The notes below the pieces were generated by a model. It saw only the letters and a program-made list of their open reading frames with translations, was not told where the DNA came from and ran no database searches. The translations under genes and the position numbers were made by a program. From positions 1 through 64,000 of the forward strand of contig NZ_KE383909.1 in assembly GCF_000422725.1 (NCBI RefSeq): a stretch of DNA of 64,000 nucleotides, written 5' to 3'. This DNA is from Flavobacterium subsaxonicum WB 4.1-42 = DSM 21790. Lineage in GTDB: Bacteria > Bacteroidota > Bacteroidia > Flavobacteriales > Flavobacteriaceae. Positions 1 to 8,188 of this stretch are shown in pieces. The first letter of the stretch is position 1. Each line of letters opens with the position of its first letter.

Positions 1-34
1 AAAGCCCTATCCAAACGGATAGGGCTTTTTTTTG
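1..34 (+). terminator. Rho-independent terminator of an upstream gene outside the window
   Basis: A 10-bp stem (AGCCCTATCC / GGATAGGGCT, AAAC loop) is followed by eight T. It ends a plus-strand gene whose body lies before the window. Confidence 0.8.
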
Positions 35-95
35 TGCCTAAATTTTTGGGGGAAATGGAGGTGCTTGGAGGAATTTGGGTTTAATTTAGTATAAT

Positions 96-131
96 TTTGG
101 CAAGTTCACCTGTTTTGGTTGACTAACTTTG
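96..131 (+). promoter_or_regulatory. Putative Bacteroidota housekeeping promoter of the 98-aa secreted protein
   Basis: TTTG at 96-99 and TAACTTTG at 124-131 fit the -33 TTTG and -7 TAnnTTTG consensus with a slightly long 24-nt spacer. The predicted start would leave a leader of about 19 nt before the ATG at 154. A second box, TAATTTTG at 92-99, overlaps the -33 element. Confidence 0.5.
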
Positions 132-153
132 GTGAAATCCTAAATATAAAAGC

Positions 154-450
154 ATGAAAAACTTATTTTTAGCCCTTGCTGTTATGGCTGGCGTTGCAGC
201 GACAGCTACTACTATAAAAAATAATAGCACTACAATTAGTGTTAATTATCAGGAAAAACAATACAAAAAGATACAAGTATCTGAAGTTTCTAAAGAAGCG
301 TTGGATAAAATAAAGAAAAGCTACGGTAATTATACCATTAAAGAAGCTCATAAAGCCGATGATGGCGAATATAAATTAGTACTTGCTAAAGACGGTGTAG
401 ATTTAACTGCTACTTTTACACCTGCCGGCGATCTGATTAAAATATACTAA
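154..450 (+). CDS. Small secreted hypothetical protein
   Basis: A 98-aa protein with an N-terminal signal peptide (MKNLFLALAVMAGVAATATT) and a soluble lysine-rich remainder. The C-terminal part (YGNYTIKEAHKADDGEYKLVLAKDGV, seen as short pieces) has the small alternating beta pattern of PepSY-like periplasmic proteins, where a residue stretch about how the chain follows from an ingoing metabolite is common, but the match is weak. It stands alone between its own promoter and a terminator. Function unknown; periplasmic location is inferred from the signal peptide only. Confidence 0.65.
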   Translation: MKNLFLALAVMAGVAATATTIKNNSTTISVNYQEKQYKKIQVSEVSKEALDKIKKSYGNYTIKEAHKADDGEYKLVLAKDGVDLTATFTPAGDLIKIY

Positions 451-455
451 GTATA

Positions 456-487
456 AAAAAGAGAAGCAATTGCTTCTCTTTTTTTAT
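456..487. terminator. Bidirectional terminator between convergent genes
   Basis: Inverted repeat AGAGAAGCAA/TTGCTTCTCT flanked by A-run and T-run, so it can serve both the plus-strand gene ending at 450 and the minus-strand nth ending at 495. Confidence 0.8.
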
Positions 488-494
488 AAATGCT

Positions 495-1142
495 CTAGTT
501 GCTTTTATGAGCATGACAGTATTGGCAAACAAGGCTTAAAATACATTCGCTGTGTTTTGGGTTGGTAGGGCGGCAAATTTCGCGGCCCAGGAATGATATT
601 GCCATGCCAATCTCTCCCCACATATCCTGTGGTAATACAGCCATAAGCTCCTTTTCTATTTTATTGGCATCTTTACCTTTGGCTATGCCAAGACGGGGTG
701 CTACACGAACCACGTGTAAATCTACCAATATGCCTTCAGCTTTTTTGCCTGCTTCGCGTAATATTACATTGGCTGATTTTCTTCCCACACCTTTTAAAGC
801 CACCAATTCCTTCATGGTAGCGGGTATGTTTTTGTCTTCTTTAACTTCTTCAGCAATTTCCTGTAGCCACGCAATTTTATTGCCATGAAACCGCACTTCT
901 GCCAAATATTCCATTAATCCGTCCGTATTGGCTTTAGATAATGCTTTCATATCCGGATATTTTTCAAAAAAGGCCGGTGCTATCTTATTAATATGCGCAT
1001 CACTGTCCTGTGCAGATAGTACGACCATTACCAACAACTGGTAAATGTTTTTGTAATGCAGCGGGTGTGGCTCTCCTTTATATTTTTCTATAAGGGGGCG
1101 CAATGCCTTTGGCCAATCGGTACTTTCGTTAAATAGATCCAT
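495..1142 (-). CDS. nth: Endonuclease III-like DNA glycosylase/AP lyase
   Basis: Base-excision repair enzyme that removes oxidised pyrimidines and cleaves at abasic sites. With the start at 1142 (MDLFNES) it is 215 aa, the usual family length; the longer frame to 1220 adds 26 residues with no family counterpart. The helix-hairpin-helix LKGVGRKSANVIL (116-128) holds the catalytic Lys122 and VDLHVVRV holds Asp141. The C-terminal iron-sulfur motif is altered: Cys190, then His197 where the second Cys of C-x6-C-x2-C-x5-C is expected, then Cys200 and Cys206, with an extra Cys209. The gene is divergent from the 165-aa protein. A TATCTTTA box at 1148-1155 lies 5 nt from the ATG. Confidence 0.9.
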   Translation of the reverse strand: MDLFNESTDWPKALRPLIEKYKGEPHPLHYKNIYQLLVMVVLSAQDSDAHINKIAPAFFEKYPDMKALSKANTDGLMEYLAEVRFHGNKIAWLQEIAEEVKEDKNIPATMKELVALKGVGRKSANVILREAGKKAEGILVDLHVVRVAPRLGIAKGKDANKIEKELMAVLPQDMWGEIGMAISFLGREICRPTNPKHSECILSLVCQYCHAHKSN

Positions 1143-1223
1143 ATAGATAAAGATACAAAAATCCCTATTGTTGGGTATAGTGAGGTTACACATTTTGCAT
1201 ACTTTTAACCCAACATCCAAACT

Positions 1224-1721
1224 ATGAGAAAGTTATATTTTTTACTAACCCTATTAAGCATTTTTTTATGCGTTTACTTTCCTGCAAATGTGGGAGGTAA
1301 ACAAACCGTTTTTGAAACAGCTACGGTAACAGATGTTGCGTATAATGTATATTCAACAATAAAAATTGGTGATGCATGGTGGATGGGGGAGAACCTTAAG
1401 ACTGAAAAATATAATAACGGCGATGCTATTATGGCTGCTACAGATAGTGCAATGCCCTCTAATGACTATTATAAAATGGTTTCGGGTAATAAGCTAAGCA
1501 GTGGCAAGTTGTACAATATAGCAACTATATATGATGACCGAAATATATGTCCGTGTGGCTGGCATTTGCCCGATAAAGATGAAACTAAAGCGTTAATTGA
1601 CTTTTTAAAAACCCAACCGGGTAATGATAAAATGGTGGTTGAATTACAGGCTTGGGCTAAAAACAACTATACTGCAACATCAAGCTTAAAGGGGTTTACG
1701 GTTAGGTGTATAAAGGACTAA
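1224..1721 (+). CDS. Secreted FISUMP-domain protein (Fibrobacter major paralogous domain)
   Basis: A 165-aa protein with an N-terminal hydrophobic signal (residues 1-20). The body shows the features of the Fibrobacter succinogenes major paralogous domain: an IGDAWWMGENL-type opening, LYN at about 92, CPCGWHLPDKDE at about 109-120 and a terminal GFTVRCIKD. These domains are common in exported Bacteroidota and Fibrobacter proteins; no biochemical role is established. The family usually has G or S inside CPxGWHLP; here it is CPCGWHLP. It starts 81 bp from the divergent nth and ends at its own terminator. Confidence 0.75.
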   Translation: MRKLYFLLTLLSIFLCVYFPANVGGKQTVFETATVTDVAYNVYSTIKIGDAWWMGENLKTEKYNNGDAIMAATDSAMPSNDYYKMVSGNKLSSGKLYNIATIYDDRNICPCGWHLPDKDETKALIDFLKTQPGNDKMVVELQAWAKNNYTATSSLKGFTVRCIKD

Positions 1722-1722
1722 A

Positions 1723-1753
1723 AAAAATCCCCATCCGGTTAAGGATGGGGATT
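1723..1753. terminator. Bidirectional terminator
   Basis: Stem ATCCCCATCC/GGATGGGGAT preceded by an A-run, between the convergent 165-aa gene and msrB. The A-run gives a T-run on the minus strand. Confidence 0.75.
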
Positions 1754-1769
1754 ATAGTCATTACGGTAA

Positions 1770-2174
1770 TTATTCTTGTTTTAAATCTACCGAGAGTGAA
1801 TTTACACAGTAGCGTTGGCCGGTTTCGGTTGGGCCATCATCAAAAACGTGACCTAAATGGCTGCCGCAGTTGGCGCATAAAATCTCGGTTCGCAACATCC
1901 CGAAGGTAGTATCTTTAATATATTCTACCTTGCCGGGAATAGACTCATCAAACGATGGCCATCCGCAACCTGATTCAAATTTAGAATCGCTTTTAAATAG
2001 CGGTTCGCCACAGGCGCCGCAACAATAGGTGCCTTTATCAAAAGCAAGGTTATATTTGCCGGAATGAGGAAACTCGGTGCCTTTTTGGCGTAAAATTTTA
2101 TAACGCTCCAGGCCTAATTCTTCTTTCCATTCGGCTTCCGATTTTTGTAACGGATAATTATGTGTGGTGCTCAT
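1770..2174 (-). CDS. msrB: Peptide-methionine (R)-S-oxide reductase, cytoplasmic
   Basis: Reduces methionine-R-sulfoxide in proteins. The start at 2174 (MSTTHNY) gives 134 aa, the normal MsrB length; the frame runs 8 codons further upstream without a good start context. Visible are the zinc pairs C52-x2-C55 and C100-x2-C103, the resolving Cys70 in [17 protein letters not shown] and the catalytic Cys123 in RYCVNS. There is no signal peptide, so it is cytoplasmic, in contrast to the lipoprotein paralogue directly upstream (35-bp gap). The three genes hydrolase, lipoprotein msrB and this one probably form one operon. Confidence 0.95.
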   Translation of the reverse strand: MSTTHNYPLQKSEAEWKEELGLERYKILRQKGTEFPHSGKYNLAFDKGTYCCGACGEPLFKSDSKFESGCGWPSFDESIPGKVEYIKDTTFGMLRTEILCANCGSHLGHVFDDGPTETGQRYCVNSLSVDLKQE

Positions 2175-2209
2175 AGTTAAGTATTTAAAGTTAAACATTG
2201 CCTTGCGGC

Positions 2210-2704
2210 TTATTTAGTGGCAGGTACAAATTTAATAGAAACAGAGTTGGTACAAAAGCGCTCGCCGGTAGTTTCTTTGGGGCCGTCGTCAAAAACGTGA
2301 CCTAAGTGACCGCCACAACGCGCGCACATGGCTTCGGTACGGTCCATTCCAAAACTGTTGTCGTGCTCAAACACAACCGATCCTTTTATGGCTTTATCAA
2401 ACGATGGCCATCCGCATTCCGAATCAAACTTGGCATCAGATGTAAATAACGGGTTGCCGCAGGCTGCACAAACATATACACCTTTTTTAAAGTTCTTGTA
2501 GTATTCGCCGGTAAAAGGCCTTTCGGTAGCTTTTGTCCGCAACACATCATACTGTTCGGGTGTAAGCTCGGCTTTCCATTCGGCATCGGTTTTGGTAACT
2601 TCAAACTTGCCTTTTGCTGCTTCTTTTTTAGTCTCCTTTTTCTTTTCCTGTCCCTGACAGGCGGTTAAGGAAAAAAGGACTACAAGTATCAATAGCTTTT
2701 TCAT
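2210..2704 (-). CDS. msrB: Peptide-methionine (R)-S-oxide reductase, lipoprotein form
   Basis: A 164-aa MsrB carrying a type II signal peptide (lipobox LTAC, lipidated Cys16) and a charged [12 protein letters not shown] linker, so it should repair oxidised methionines outside the cytoplasm, anchored to a membrane. The catalytic domain keeps [25 protein letters not shown] and the catalytic Cys of ERFCTNS. Its ATG overlaps the stop of the upstream hydrolase by 4 bp (ATGA), which indicates translational coupling. The electron donor outside the cytoplasm is not visible in the neighbourhood. Confidence 0.95.
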   Translation of the reverse strand: MKKLLILVVLFSLTACQGQEKKKETKKEAAKGKFEVTKTDAEWKAELTPEQYDVLRTKATERPFTGEYYKNFKKGVYVCAACGNPLFTSDAKFDSECGWPSFDKAIKGSVVFEHDNSFGMDRTEAMCARCGGHLGHVFDDGPKETTGERFCTNSVSIKFVPATK

Positions 2705-3564
2705 TGTTCTAAAAATTCAGTTAGTTTTTTAATAACGGTTTTATCGCCTAAAATTTTTCGGTGTCCCAACCCTTCAGTAATCACAAGTTCGGCATTAGCC
2801 AGATGTTTTTTAATATGATAGGCCGCACTTACGGGCACGTCGGCATCGTCCTGGTCATGAAATAATAAAACGGGAATGATAACCTCTTTTGCAGCTATAT
2901 ACGCCGAATAGTTGTTAATGGTTTCGCCAAATTTCTTTTCAAATTTGTGTATCATCATACCACCTGTTGCAACTTTCATGCCTAATTTTTCGGCAAAATC
3001 ATCCATTATATCTTTTATAATATCGCCACTGCCAATAAGCACTGCCTTTTTAATTTTGAGGCCGCGTTTAACCGCATTCAGTACCGCCATAGCACCAAGC
3101 GAATGCCCTACGGCAAACTCAAAAGGGCCAAATTGCTGCTCCAAATGCAATATGCTGGCAATAAATTCGGTCATGTCGCTGGTTTTTCCGGTAGATTTTC
3201 CGTGCGCCGGGGCATCAAAACTAATAGTAGCATAGCCGTTTTTAATAAGTTTGGAGGCGATAGAATGCAATTGTGTGCCGCGCCCGCTCCAGCCATGTAC
3301 CAGCAACACCTTTTTAGGGCTATTGCCTAAATGGTATACGTTGATGGATTTATTAAGTAAAGGCACAAGCACCATTTCCTGTCGGCTTAAACGATCCATT
3401 TCTTCTTCGCGTTTGGGTATCCTGAATTTTATAGGCGTTGTAAAAAGCTTGATCATAAACTTTACAGCCAGTTGTGGCGACAAAGTTTCCAGCACTTTTG
3501 CCGATGTTATAAGCACTTTTGGAATTTTTACGGTAGAATTATGGAGTTTTTTAGTAGCCGGCAT
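2701..3564 (-). CDS. Alpha/beta hydrolase
   Basis: A 287-aa alpha/beta-hydrolase fold protein without a signal peptide. Oxyanion region HGWSGRG at 90-96; nucleophile elbow GHSLGA with Ser155; an acid in [10 protein letters not shown] (about Asp240) and His268 in LGHRK complete the likely triad. The substrate cannot be told from sequence. It leads the three-gene msrB operon, overlapping the next gene by 4 bp; the association may mean detoxification or envelope maintenance, but that is inference. Confidence 0.85.
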   Translation of the reverse strand: MPATKKLHNSTVKIPKVLITSAKVLETLSPQLAVKFMIKLFTTPIKFRIPKREEEMDRLSRQEMVLVPLLNKSINVYHLGNSPKKVLLVHGWSGRGTQLHSIASKLIKNGYATISFDAPAHGKSTGKTSDMTEFIASILHLEQQFGPFEFAVGHSLGAMAVLNAVKRGLKIKKAVLIGSGDIIKDIMDDFAEKLGMKVATGGMMIHKFEKKFGETINNYSAYIAAKEVIIPVLLFHDQDDADVPVSAAYHIKKHLANAELVITEGLGHRKILGDKTVIKKLTEFLEQ

Positions 3565-3610
3565 AGTAGGTTTATTATCTACAATAAAGATATTACTTTT
3601 TGTGCGGCAT

Positions 3611-3618
3611 CAAAAATA
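3611..3618 (-). promoter_or_regulatory. Putative -7 promoter element for the hydrolase-msrB operon
   Basis: TATTTTTG on the minus strand matches TAnnTTTG; the predicted start leaves a leader of about 43 nt to the ATG at 3564. No clear -33 TTTG was found. Confidence 0.45.
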
Positions 3619-3739
3619 TAATGCATGCATAATAATACTTGATTTTTTTTCCTACTTATAAAATGCGGCTAATTAAATATTTACAAATACTTTAACGAGT
3701 GACGGCTTTTTTTCGGAATTTTTTATCATTTTAATTTGT

Positions 3740-3747
3740 TAATTTTG
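3740..3747 (+). promoter_or_regulatory. Putative -7 promoter element of the M48 peptidase gene
   Basis: TAATTTTG. Its final G begins the in-frame GTG at 3747, which would be read as a start codon by a gene finder; the promoter match argues for the ATG at 3771, with a leader of about 19 nt. Confidence 0.5.
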
Positions 3748-3770
3748 TGGAAAACATAACACCACCTCCC

Positions 3771-4586
3771 ATGAAAAAAAGTGTGCTAACATTATCAGTA
3801 CTTCTTGCAATGCTGATATCTGCCTGCTCAACAAATCCGTTTACAGGCAAACAGACATTTAACATAGTATCTAACAGCGAAATATTTCCTACCGCTTTTC
3901 AGCAATACGACCAGTTTTTAACCGAAAACAAGGTAATAAAAGGTACGGCACAGGCAAACATGGTTACCAGCGTTGGCCAAAAAATTAAGGCTGCCGCCGA
4001 AAAATACCTCGCTTCTGTAGGGCAGTCGGCTTATCTTGAAGGCTATGCCTGGGAGTATAATTTAGTAGACAGCAAAGACGTTAACGCATGGTGTATGCCC
4101 GGCGGAAAAATTGTAGTGTACACCGGTATATTGCCTATTACTAAAGATGAGGCAGGCCTTGCTACCGTTATGGGGCACGAGGTGGCACACGCACTATTAA
4201 ACCACGGTGCACAACGTATGAGCCGCGAAGCCCTTGCGCAATATGGAGCAGCGGGTGTTGGTGTTGCAACATCGGGTAAAAGCGAGGCTACACAGCAAAT
4301 ATTTCAGCAGGCGTATGGGTTAGGTGCTCAGTACGGCGCTATTTTACCGTTTAGCCGCAGTAACGAGAACGAAGCCGACGAAATTGGCCTTACCCTTATG
4401 GCTATTGCCGGTTATAACCCAGACAGGGCTATCGACTTTTGGAAAAGAATGCAGGCCAACGCAGGCGGATCTGAACCAATGGAGTTTTTAAGCACACACC
4501 CAAGCGGTACTACAAGGATTAGCAAAATTACAAGCGAAATACCTAATGCCAAAGCACAGGCTGCTAAGTTTGGGGTTAAGTTTTAA
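3771..4586 (+). CDS. M48-family zinc metalloprotease, lipoprotein (BepA/LoiP-like)
   Basis: A 271-aa peptidase for periplasmic or outer-membrane protein quality control. Type II signal peptide with lipobox ISAC, Cys19. The M48 zinc site is HEVAH at 136-140, with the third ligand Glu201 in NENEADEIG. The ATG at 3771 is chosen over the in-frame GTG at 3747, because the GTG overlaps the promoter -7 box and only the ATG puts the signal peptide at the N-terminus. Acidic residues do not follow the Cys, so periplasmic anchoring is more likely than surface display. Monocistronic, with its own promoter and terminator. Confidence 0.9.
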   Translation: MKKSVLTLSVLLAMLISACSTNPFTGKQTFNIVSNSEIFPTAFQQYDQFLTENKVIKGTAQANMVTSVGQKIKAAAEKYLASVGQSAYLEGYAWEYNLVDSKDVNAWCMPGGKIVVYTGILPITKDEAGLATVMGHEVAHALLNHGAQRMSREALAQYGAAGVGVATSGKSEATQQIFQQAYGLGAQYGAILPFSRSNENEADEIGLTLMAIAGYNPDRAIDFWKRMQANAGGSEPMEFLSTHPSGTTRISKITSEIPNAKAQAAKFGVKF

Positions 4587-4635
4587 ATTAGATTTTAGAA
4601 TTGAGATGATAATTATCAGATAATAGATGATAGAC

Positions 4636-4662
4636 AAAAAGCTGCTTAGTGCAGCTTTTTTT
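4636..4662 (+). terminator. Rho-independent terminator after the M48 peptidase
   Basis: AAAAGCTGC/GCAGCTTTT stem with a 5-nt loop and T-run. Confidence 0.8.
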
Positions 4663-4699
4663 ATGCTTAAAAATTTGATAGAGCCTTAATACTACACTA

Positions 4700-4729
4700 T
4701 TTGATATTTAAAAAAATAGAGTAGCTTTG
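4700..4729 (+). promoter_or_regulatory. Housekeeping promoter of the Atg22-like MFS gene
   Basis: TTTG (4700-4703), 18-nt spacer, TAGCTTTG (4722-4729). The TTG inside the -7 box is in frame with the gene and is a false start; the predicted leader to ATG 4748 is about 15 nt. Confidence 0.7.
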
Positions 4730-4747
4730 GTACACAAACCAAACTAT

Positions 4748-6058
4748 ATGGCACACTTAGAAAAAGGCAGTAAAAAGCTGCTTAACGCCTGGGCATTTTA
4801 CGACTGGGCTAACTCGGTATACAGCCTTGTTATTGCATCGGCAGTTTTTCCTATTTTTTACGATCAGATATTCGAGAAAGGTACCGAGATTCCGGTTTTT
4901 GGCACCTCGATGAAGAGTACCGCACTAATTAGCTTTACCACCGCGTTTGCTTTTCTTATCGTAGCTTTTATATCGCCATTACTATCGGGCATTGCCGATT
5001 ATGCCGGTAATAAAAAATCGTTCTTAAAGCTGTTTTGCTATATAGGTGCGGCATCATGCATTGGCCTGTACTGGTTTAATAAAGAAAACCTTTACCTAAG
5101 CCTTGTGTTTTACCTTTTCGGACTCATTGGTTTTTGGGGCAGCCTGGTGTTTTATAACTCTTACCTGCCCGATATTGCTTATAACGAGCAGCAGGACAGC
5201 GTTAGTGCACGCGGCTATTCTATGGGATACATAGGTAGTGTGGTGTTGCTAATTTTTAACCTTGCCATGATAATGAAGCCCGGATTTTTTGGCATTATAG
5301 ATGAGCCTGGCAATCCAGCCGCCATTAAAGCCATGCGCATATCGTTTGTAACCGTTGGCGTATGGTGGATAGTGTTTAGCCAGTATAGCTATTATTATCT
5401 GCCGAAAGGCGCCAAGCAGAATAAAATTACAGGCGATGTTATGCTAAACGGCTTTAGAGAGCTTAAAAAAGTATGGAGCCAGCTAAGCCATAACATTGTG
5501 CTAAAACGTTACTTAGGTGCCTTTTTTGTATACAGCATGGCCGTGCAAACCGTTATGCTGGTAGCCACTTATTTTGGGGCCGAAGAAATTAACTGGGGTG
5601 GAGACGATGCCAAAAGTATGGGCTTAATCAGCAGTATTTTGCTTATTCAGTTGGTTGCTGTTGCCGGGGCGGTTATAACCTCTAAATTATCGGCTAAATA
5701 TGGCAATATTAAAACGCTTATAGGCATTAACTGTATATGGGCGGTAATTTGCGTTTGCGCTTATTTTGTTACGCTACCCATGCATTTTTACATTACGGCT
5801 GCCTTTGTTGGCTTGGTAATGGGGGGCATACAGTCGCTTTCGCGAAGCACTTATTCTAAGCTGTTGCCCGAGACTACAGATACGGCTTCATTCTTTAGCT
5901 TTTATGATGTTACCGAGAAAATAGGTATTGTAATAGGGATGCTTTTATATGGCGGTATCGACCAGGCGTTTGGCAGCATGCGCTATTCGGTGGTGTTTTT
6001 AACGGTATTTTTTATAATTGGCATCTTTTTATTGTTCAGGGTGTTAAAAAAAATGTAA
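4748..6058 (+). CDS. MFS transporter of the UMF1/Atg22-like family
   Basis: A 436-aa integral membrane protein with about 12 hydrophobic segments. The N-terminal LNAWAFYDWANSVYSLVI and the later GLVMGGIQSLSRSTYSKLLPE are typical of bacterial Atg22-like (UMF1) permeases; the fungal homologue exports amino acids from the vacuole, while the bacterial substrate is not known. The ATG at 4748 (MAHLEKGS) is preferred to the TTG at 4727, which lies inside the promoter -7 element. Stands alone. Confidence 0.85.
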   Translation: MAHLEKGSKKLLNAWAFYDWANSVYSLVIASAVFPIFYDQIFEKGTEIPVFGTSMKSTALISFTTAFAFLIVAFISPLLSGIADYAGNKKSFLKLFCYIGAASCIGLYWFNKENLYLSLVFYLFGLIGFWGSLVFYNSYLPDIAYNEQQDSVSARGYSMGYIGSVVLLIFNLAMIMKPGFFGIIDEPGNPAAIKAMRISFVTVGVWWIVFSQYSYYYLPKGAKQNKITGDVMLNGFRELKKVWSQLSHNIVLKRYLGAFFVYSMAVQTVMLVATYFGAEEINWGGDDAKSMGLISSILLIQLVAVAGAVITSKLSAKYGNIKTLIGINCIWAVICVCAYFVTLPMHFYITAAFVGLVMGGIQSLSRSTYSKLLPETTDTASFFSFYDVTEKIGIVIGMLLYGGIDQAFGSMRYSVVFLTVFFIIGIFLLFRVLKKM

Positions 6059-6076
6059 TTGTTTTAATAAACTTTA

Positions 6077-6084
6077 TATATTTG
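6077..6084 (+). promoter_or_regulatory. Putative -7 element of the first lipoprotein gene
   Basis: TATATTTG, about 25 nt between its predicted start site and ATG 6113. Confidence 0.5.
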
Positions 6085-6112
6085 CGCAAACCATTACCAA
6101 TTATCTTCAACT

Positions 6113-7114
6113 ATGAAAAAAATTACCCTTACCACTTTCCTCGTGGTTTTCTTATCTGTATTTACCGCTTGCGATATAGAGCCTATAGATCCTGTTGTTA
6201 ACGATTATGTTCCGGAAGACAGTGGTAGTGGCGAAGAAGAAGGAGAGGAAGAAGGAGAAGAAAATGGTGGTGCGGTTGCCGGAGAATTTAAGGTAAACTT
6301 TAATAATCAAACATTTGTTGGATCTACAGTTCAGGCTGTCTATAACGACCAGTATCTTGCTATAACAGCTATCAAGCCAGATGGAAGTGCATTTCAGATT
6401 ACTGTACCTAATGCTACAGCCGGTAACACTTACACGTGGCCACAAACTGAATCTGTAGATTTTAATGATCTTATTGTACTTGCTTATGTACCTGCTCAGG
6501 GAGGAAATGCTTACGTTGGTATGTCTGACGATTATGGCGAATTTGCGGATTTGCCTTATGTAGATACTGCCGAAATTAAAATTGTAGAAATAAATACGGT
6601 AAATCATACTGTAACCGGTACTTTTAAATTTACCGGGGCTCGTTTTACAAATCCGGAAGATTCTGAAAGTGTTGCTATAGATACAATTGAATTTACCAAC
6701 GGGTCATTTACAAGCATTCCTTACACAGCAGATGTTGTTGGCCCAACTAACAATAGCTTTTTTGCTAAACTTGACGGCGCAGATTTTATACCTACAAATA
6801 TTACAGGGTATGTAGCAATGGACAGGATAAGCCTTGTTGGCAGACGTGGACCTGTAGAGAATATTGGTATTACAGTACCAAGTAATATTACCAACGGAAC
6901 TTATGAAATTAGTATGTTTGGTAACTACGTGGGCATATATATATTAGACAGTTCTACAACTGGTACATTTGGAGCTAACTCAGGTACTCTAACCATAACA
7001 GAGCATGATACTGCCAATAACAGGATTAAAGGAACATTTAGCTTTACAGCCACAATGTTTACCAGTAATGATACCCATCAAATTACTGCCGGCACTTTTG
7101 ATGTTGGCTATTAA
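6113..7114 (+). CDS. Lipoprotein with two related beta domains, probably surface exposed (DUF6252-like)
   Basis: A 333-aa protein with lipobox FTAC (Cys20) followed by DIEPIDP, then a very acidic linker (EEEGEEEGEE) and two similar beta-rich domains of about 130 aa, each ending in a strand pattern like TGTFKFTGARF or KGTFSFTATMF. The overall pattern resembles flavobacterial DUF6252 lipoproteins. Acidic residues right after the Cys recall the surface-lipoprotein export signals described in Bacteroidota, so surface display is plausible. It is paralogous to the next gene: both share C-D-x-E-P-I-D-P, the TVNHT(V/I)(T/S)GTF(K/S)F motif and a C-terminal FDVGY or FNVGY. Function unknown. Confidence 0.7.
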   Translation: MKKITLTTFLVVFLSVFTACDIEPIDPVVNDYVPEDSGSGEEEGEEEGEENGGAVAGEFKVNFNNQTFVGSTVQAVYNDQYLAITAIKPDGSAFQITVPNATAGNTYTWPQTESVDFNDLIVLAYVPAQGGNAYVGMSDDYGEFADLPYVDTAEIKIVEINTVNHTVTGTFKFTGARFTNPEDSESVAIDTIEFTNGSFTSIPYTADVVGPTNNSFFAKLDGADFIPTNITGYVAMDRISLVGRRGPVENIGITVPSNITNGTYEISMFGNYVGIYILDSSTTGTFGANSGTLTITEHDTANNRIKGTFSFTATMFTSNDTHQITAGTFDVGY

Positions 7115-7130
7115 TACTATAAGAGTTAAC

Positions 7131-7162
7131 AATGCCCCTGTAATTTTACAGGGGTATTTTTT
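7131..7162 (+). terminator. Rho-independent terminator
   Basis: GCCCCTGTAA/TTACAGGGG-type stem with a short T-rich loop and eight T after it. Confidence 0.8.
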
Positions 7163-7211
7163 TTGGGAATAACTGAATCACAAATATTTCTTTATATATA
7201 GTATTTATTTT

Positions 7212-7219
7212 TATATTTG
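7212..7219 (+). promoter_or_regulatory. Putative -7 element of the second lipoprotein gene
   Basis: TATATTTG, identical to the box before its paralogue; leader of about 14 nt to ATG 7237. Confidence 0.5.
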
Positions 7220-7236
7220 GCAATAAAATAAATGTT

Positions 7237-8136
7237 ATGAAAAGAACAAAATTACTATCTGCCTTTTTAGTGCTTTTTACGGCGATAGGCTTTATATCGT
7301 GCGATGTTGAACCTATAGATCCTGTGCTTTTGGATTATGAAGCACCGGAAGTATTACCTGCTTCATTTAAAGTTGATTTTAGCGGGCAAACCTATACTGC
7401 TACAACTACGGAGGCTGTTATTGCCGATGGTTTAATTGCAATTGGGGGTATTAGGGGCACTAATGGCGAAACTGTTGGATTTTCTGTGGTAGGTACAACT
7501 ACAGGAACGTACAGTGGGGCTAATCTAATTATGTCTTACGAGCCGTCTGCAATATCTGAATATACGTATAACAACTTTAATCCTGCAAACGAAGAAACTT
7601 CAGGAACGGTTACCATATCGTCTATAGACACCGTTAACCACACAATATCGGGTACATTTAGCTTTACCGGATGGTGGGGCGATGCAGAGGCTAACCTGCC
7701 ATCTGTAGCGTTTACTAACGGTGTGTTTACCAACCTGCCTTATACTACAAGTGCCACGCCTACACCGGGTGAAGATGATGAGTACTTTAAGGCTACTATA
7801 GATGGCACTGCTAAAGATTATAGCATAATATCAGGCCTTACAGCTGGTACTACATTAAACCTTACGGGTACAGATGCAGCAACAATGAGCTTTATGAACA
7901 TTATGGTTGATACCGATATTACACCGGGTATTTACACCATGGCAGAATCTCCTTTTGATGGGCCAACAGCTTCTTATCAGGTAGGTGAAATAGGCTACTT
8001 TACTACAACCGGAACCATTACCATTATAAGCAACGAAAATGGCTTTATTAAAGGTACCTTCTCTTTTAACGGAGCCGATATTGATGGTATAAACACCATC
8101 GTTGTTACCGCAGGTTCATTTAATGTAGGATACTAA
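7237..8136 (+). CDS. Paralogous lipoprotein with two related beta domains (DUF6252-like)
   Basis: A 299-aa paralogue of the preceding lipoprotein. Lipobox FISC with DVEPIDP after the Cys23. It lacks the long acidic linker of its sister but repeats the same two-domain layout and ends in GSFNVGY. Acidic residues after the Cys favour surface export (inference). Own promoter and terminator, so the pair is a tandem duplication rather than an operon. Substrate or ligand unknown. Confidence 0.7.
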   Translation: MKRTKLLSAFLVLFTAIGFISCDVEPIDPVLLDYEAPEVLPASFKVDFSGQTYTATTTEAVIADGLIAIGGIRGTNGETVGFSVVGTTTGTYSGANLIMSYEPSAISEYTYNNFNPANEETSGTVTISSIDTVNHTISGTFSFTGWWGDAEANLPSVAFTNGVFTNLPYTTSATPTPGEDDEYFKATIDGTAKDYSIISGLTAGTTLNLTGTDAATMSFMNIMVDTDITPGIYTMAESPFDGPTASYQVGEIGYFTTTGTITIISNENGFIKGTFSFNGADIDGINTIVVTAGSFNVGY

Positions 8137-8155
8137 CAGCACCCTAAAATATACT

Positions 8156-8188
8156 TTAAAGCCACCGTTTACGGTGGCTTTTTTTTGC
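8156..8188 (+). terminator. Rho-independent terminator
   Basis: AAAGCCACCG/CGGTGGCTTT stem followed by T8. The same GCCACCG core recurs after the second giant T9SS gene. Confidence 0.8.

Noticed and set aside
3621..3630. ATGCATGCAT palindromes here and near 60630
   Set aside because: Very short and self-complementary; likely by chance in intergenic DNA, no other evidence of a binding site.
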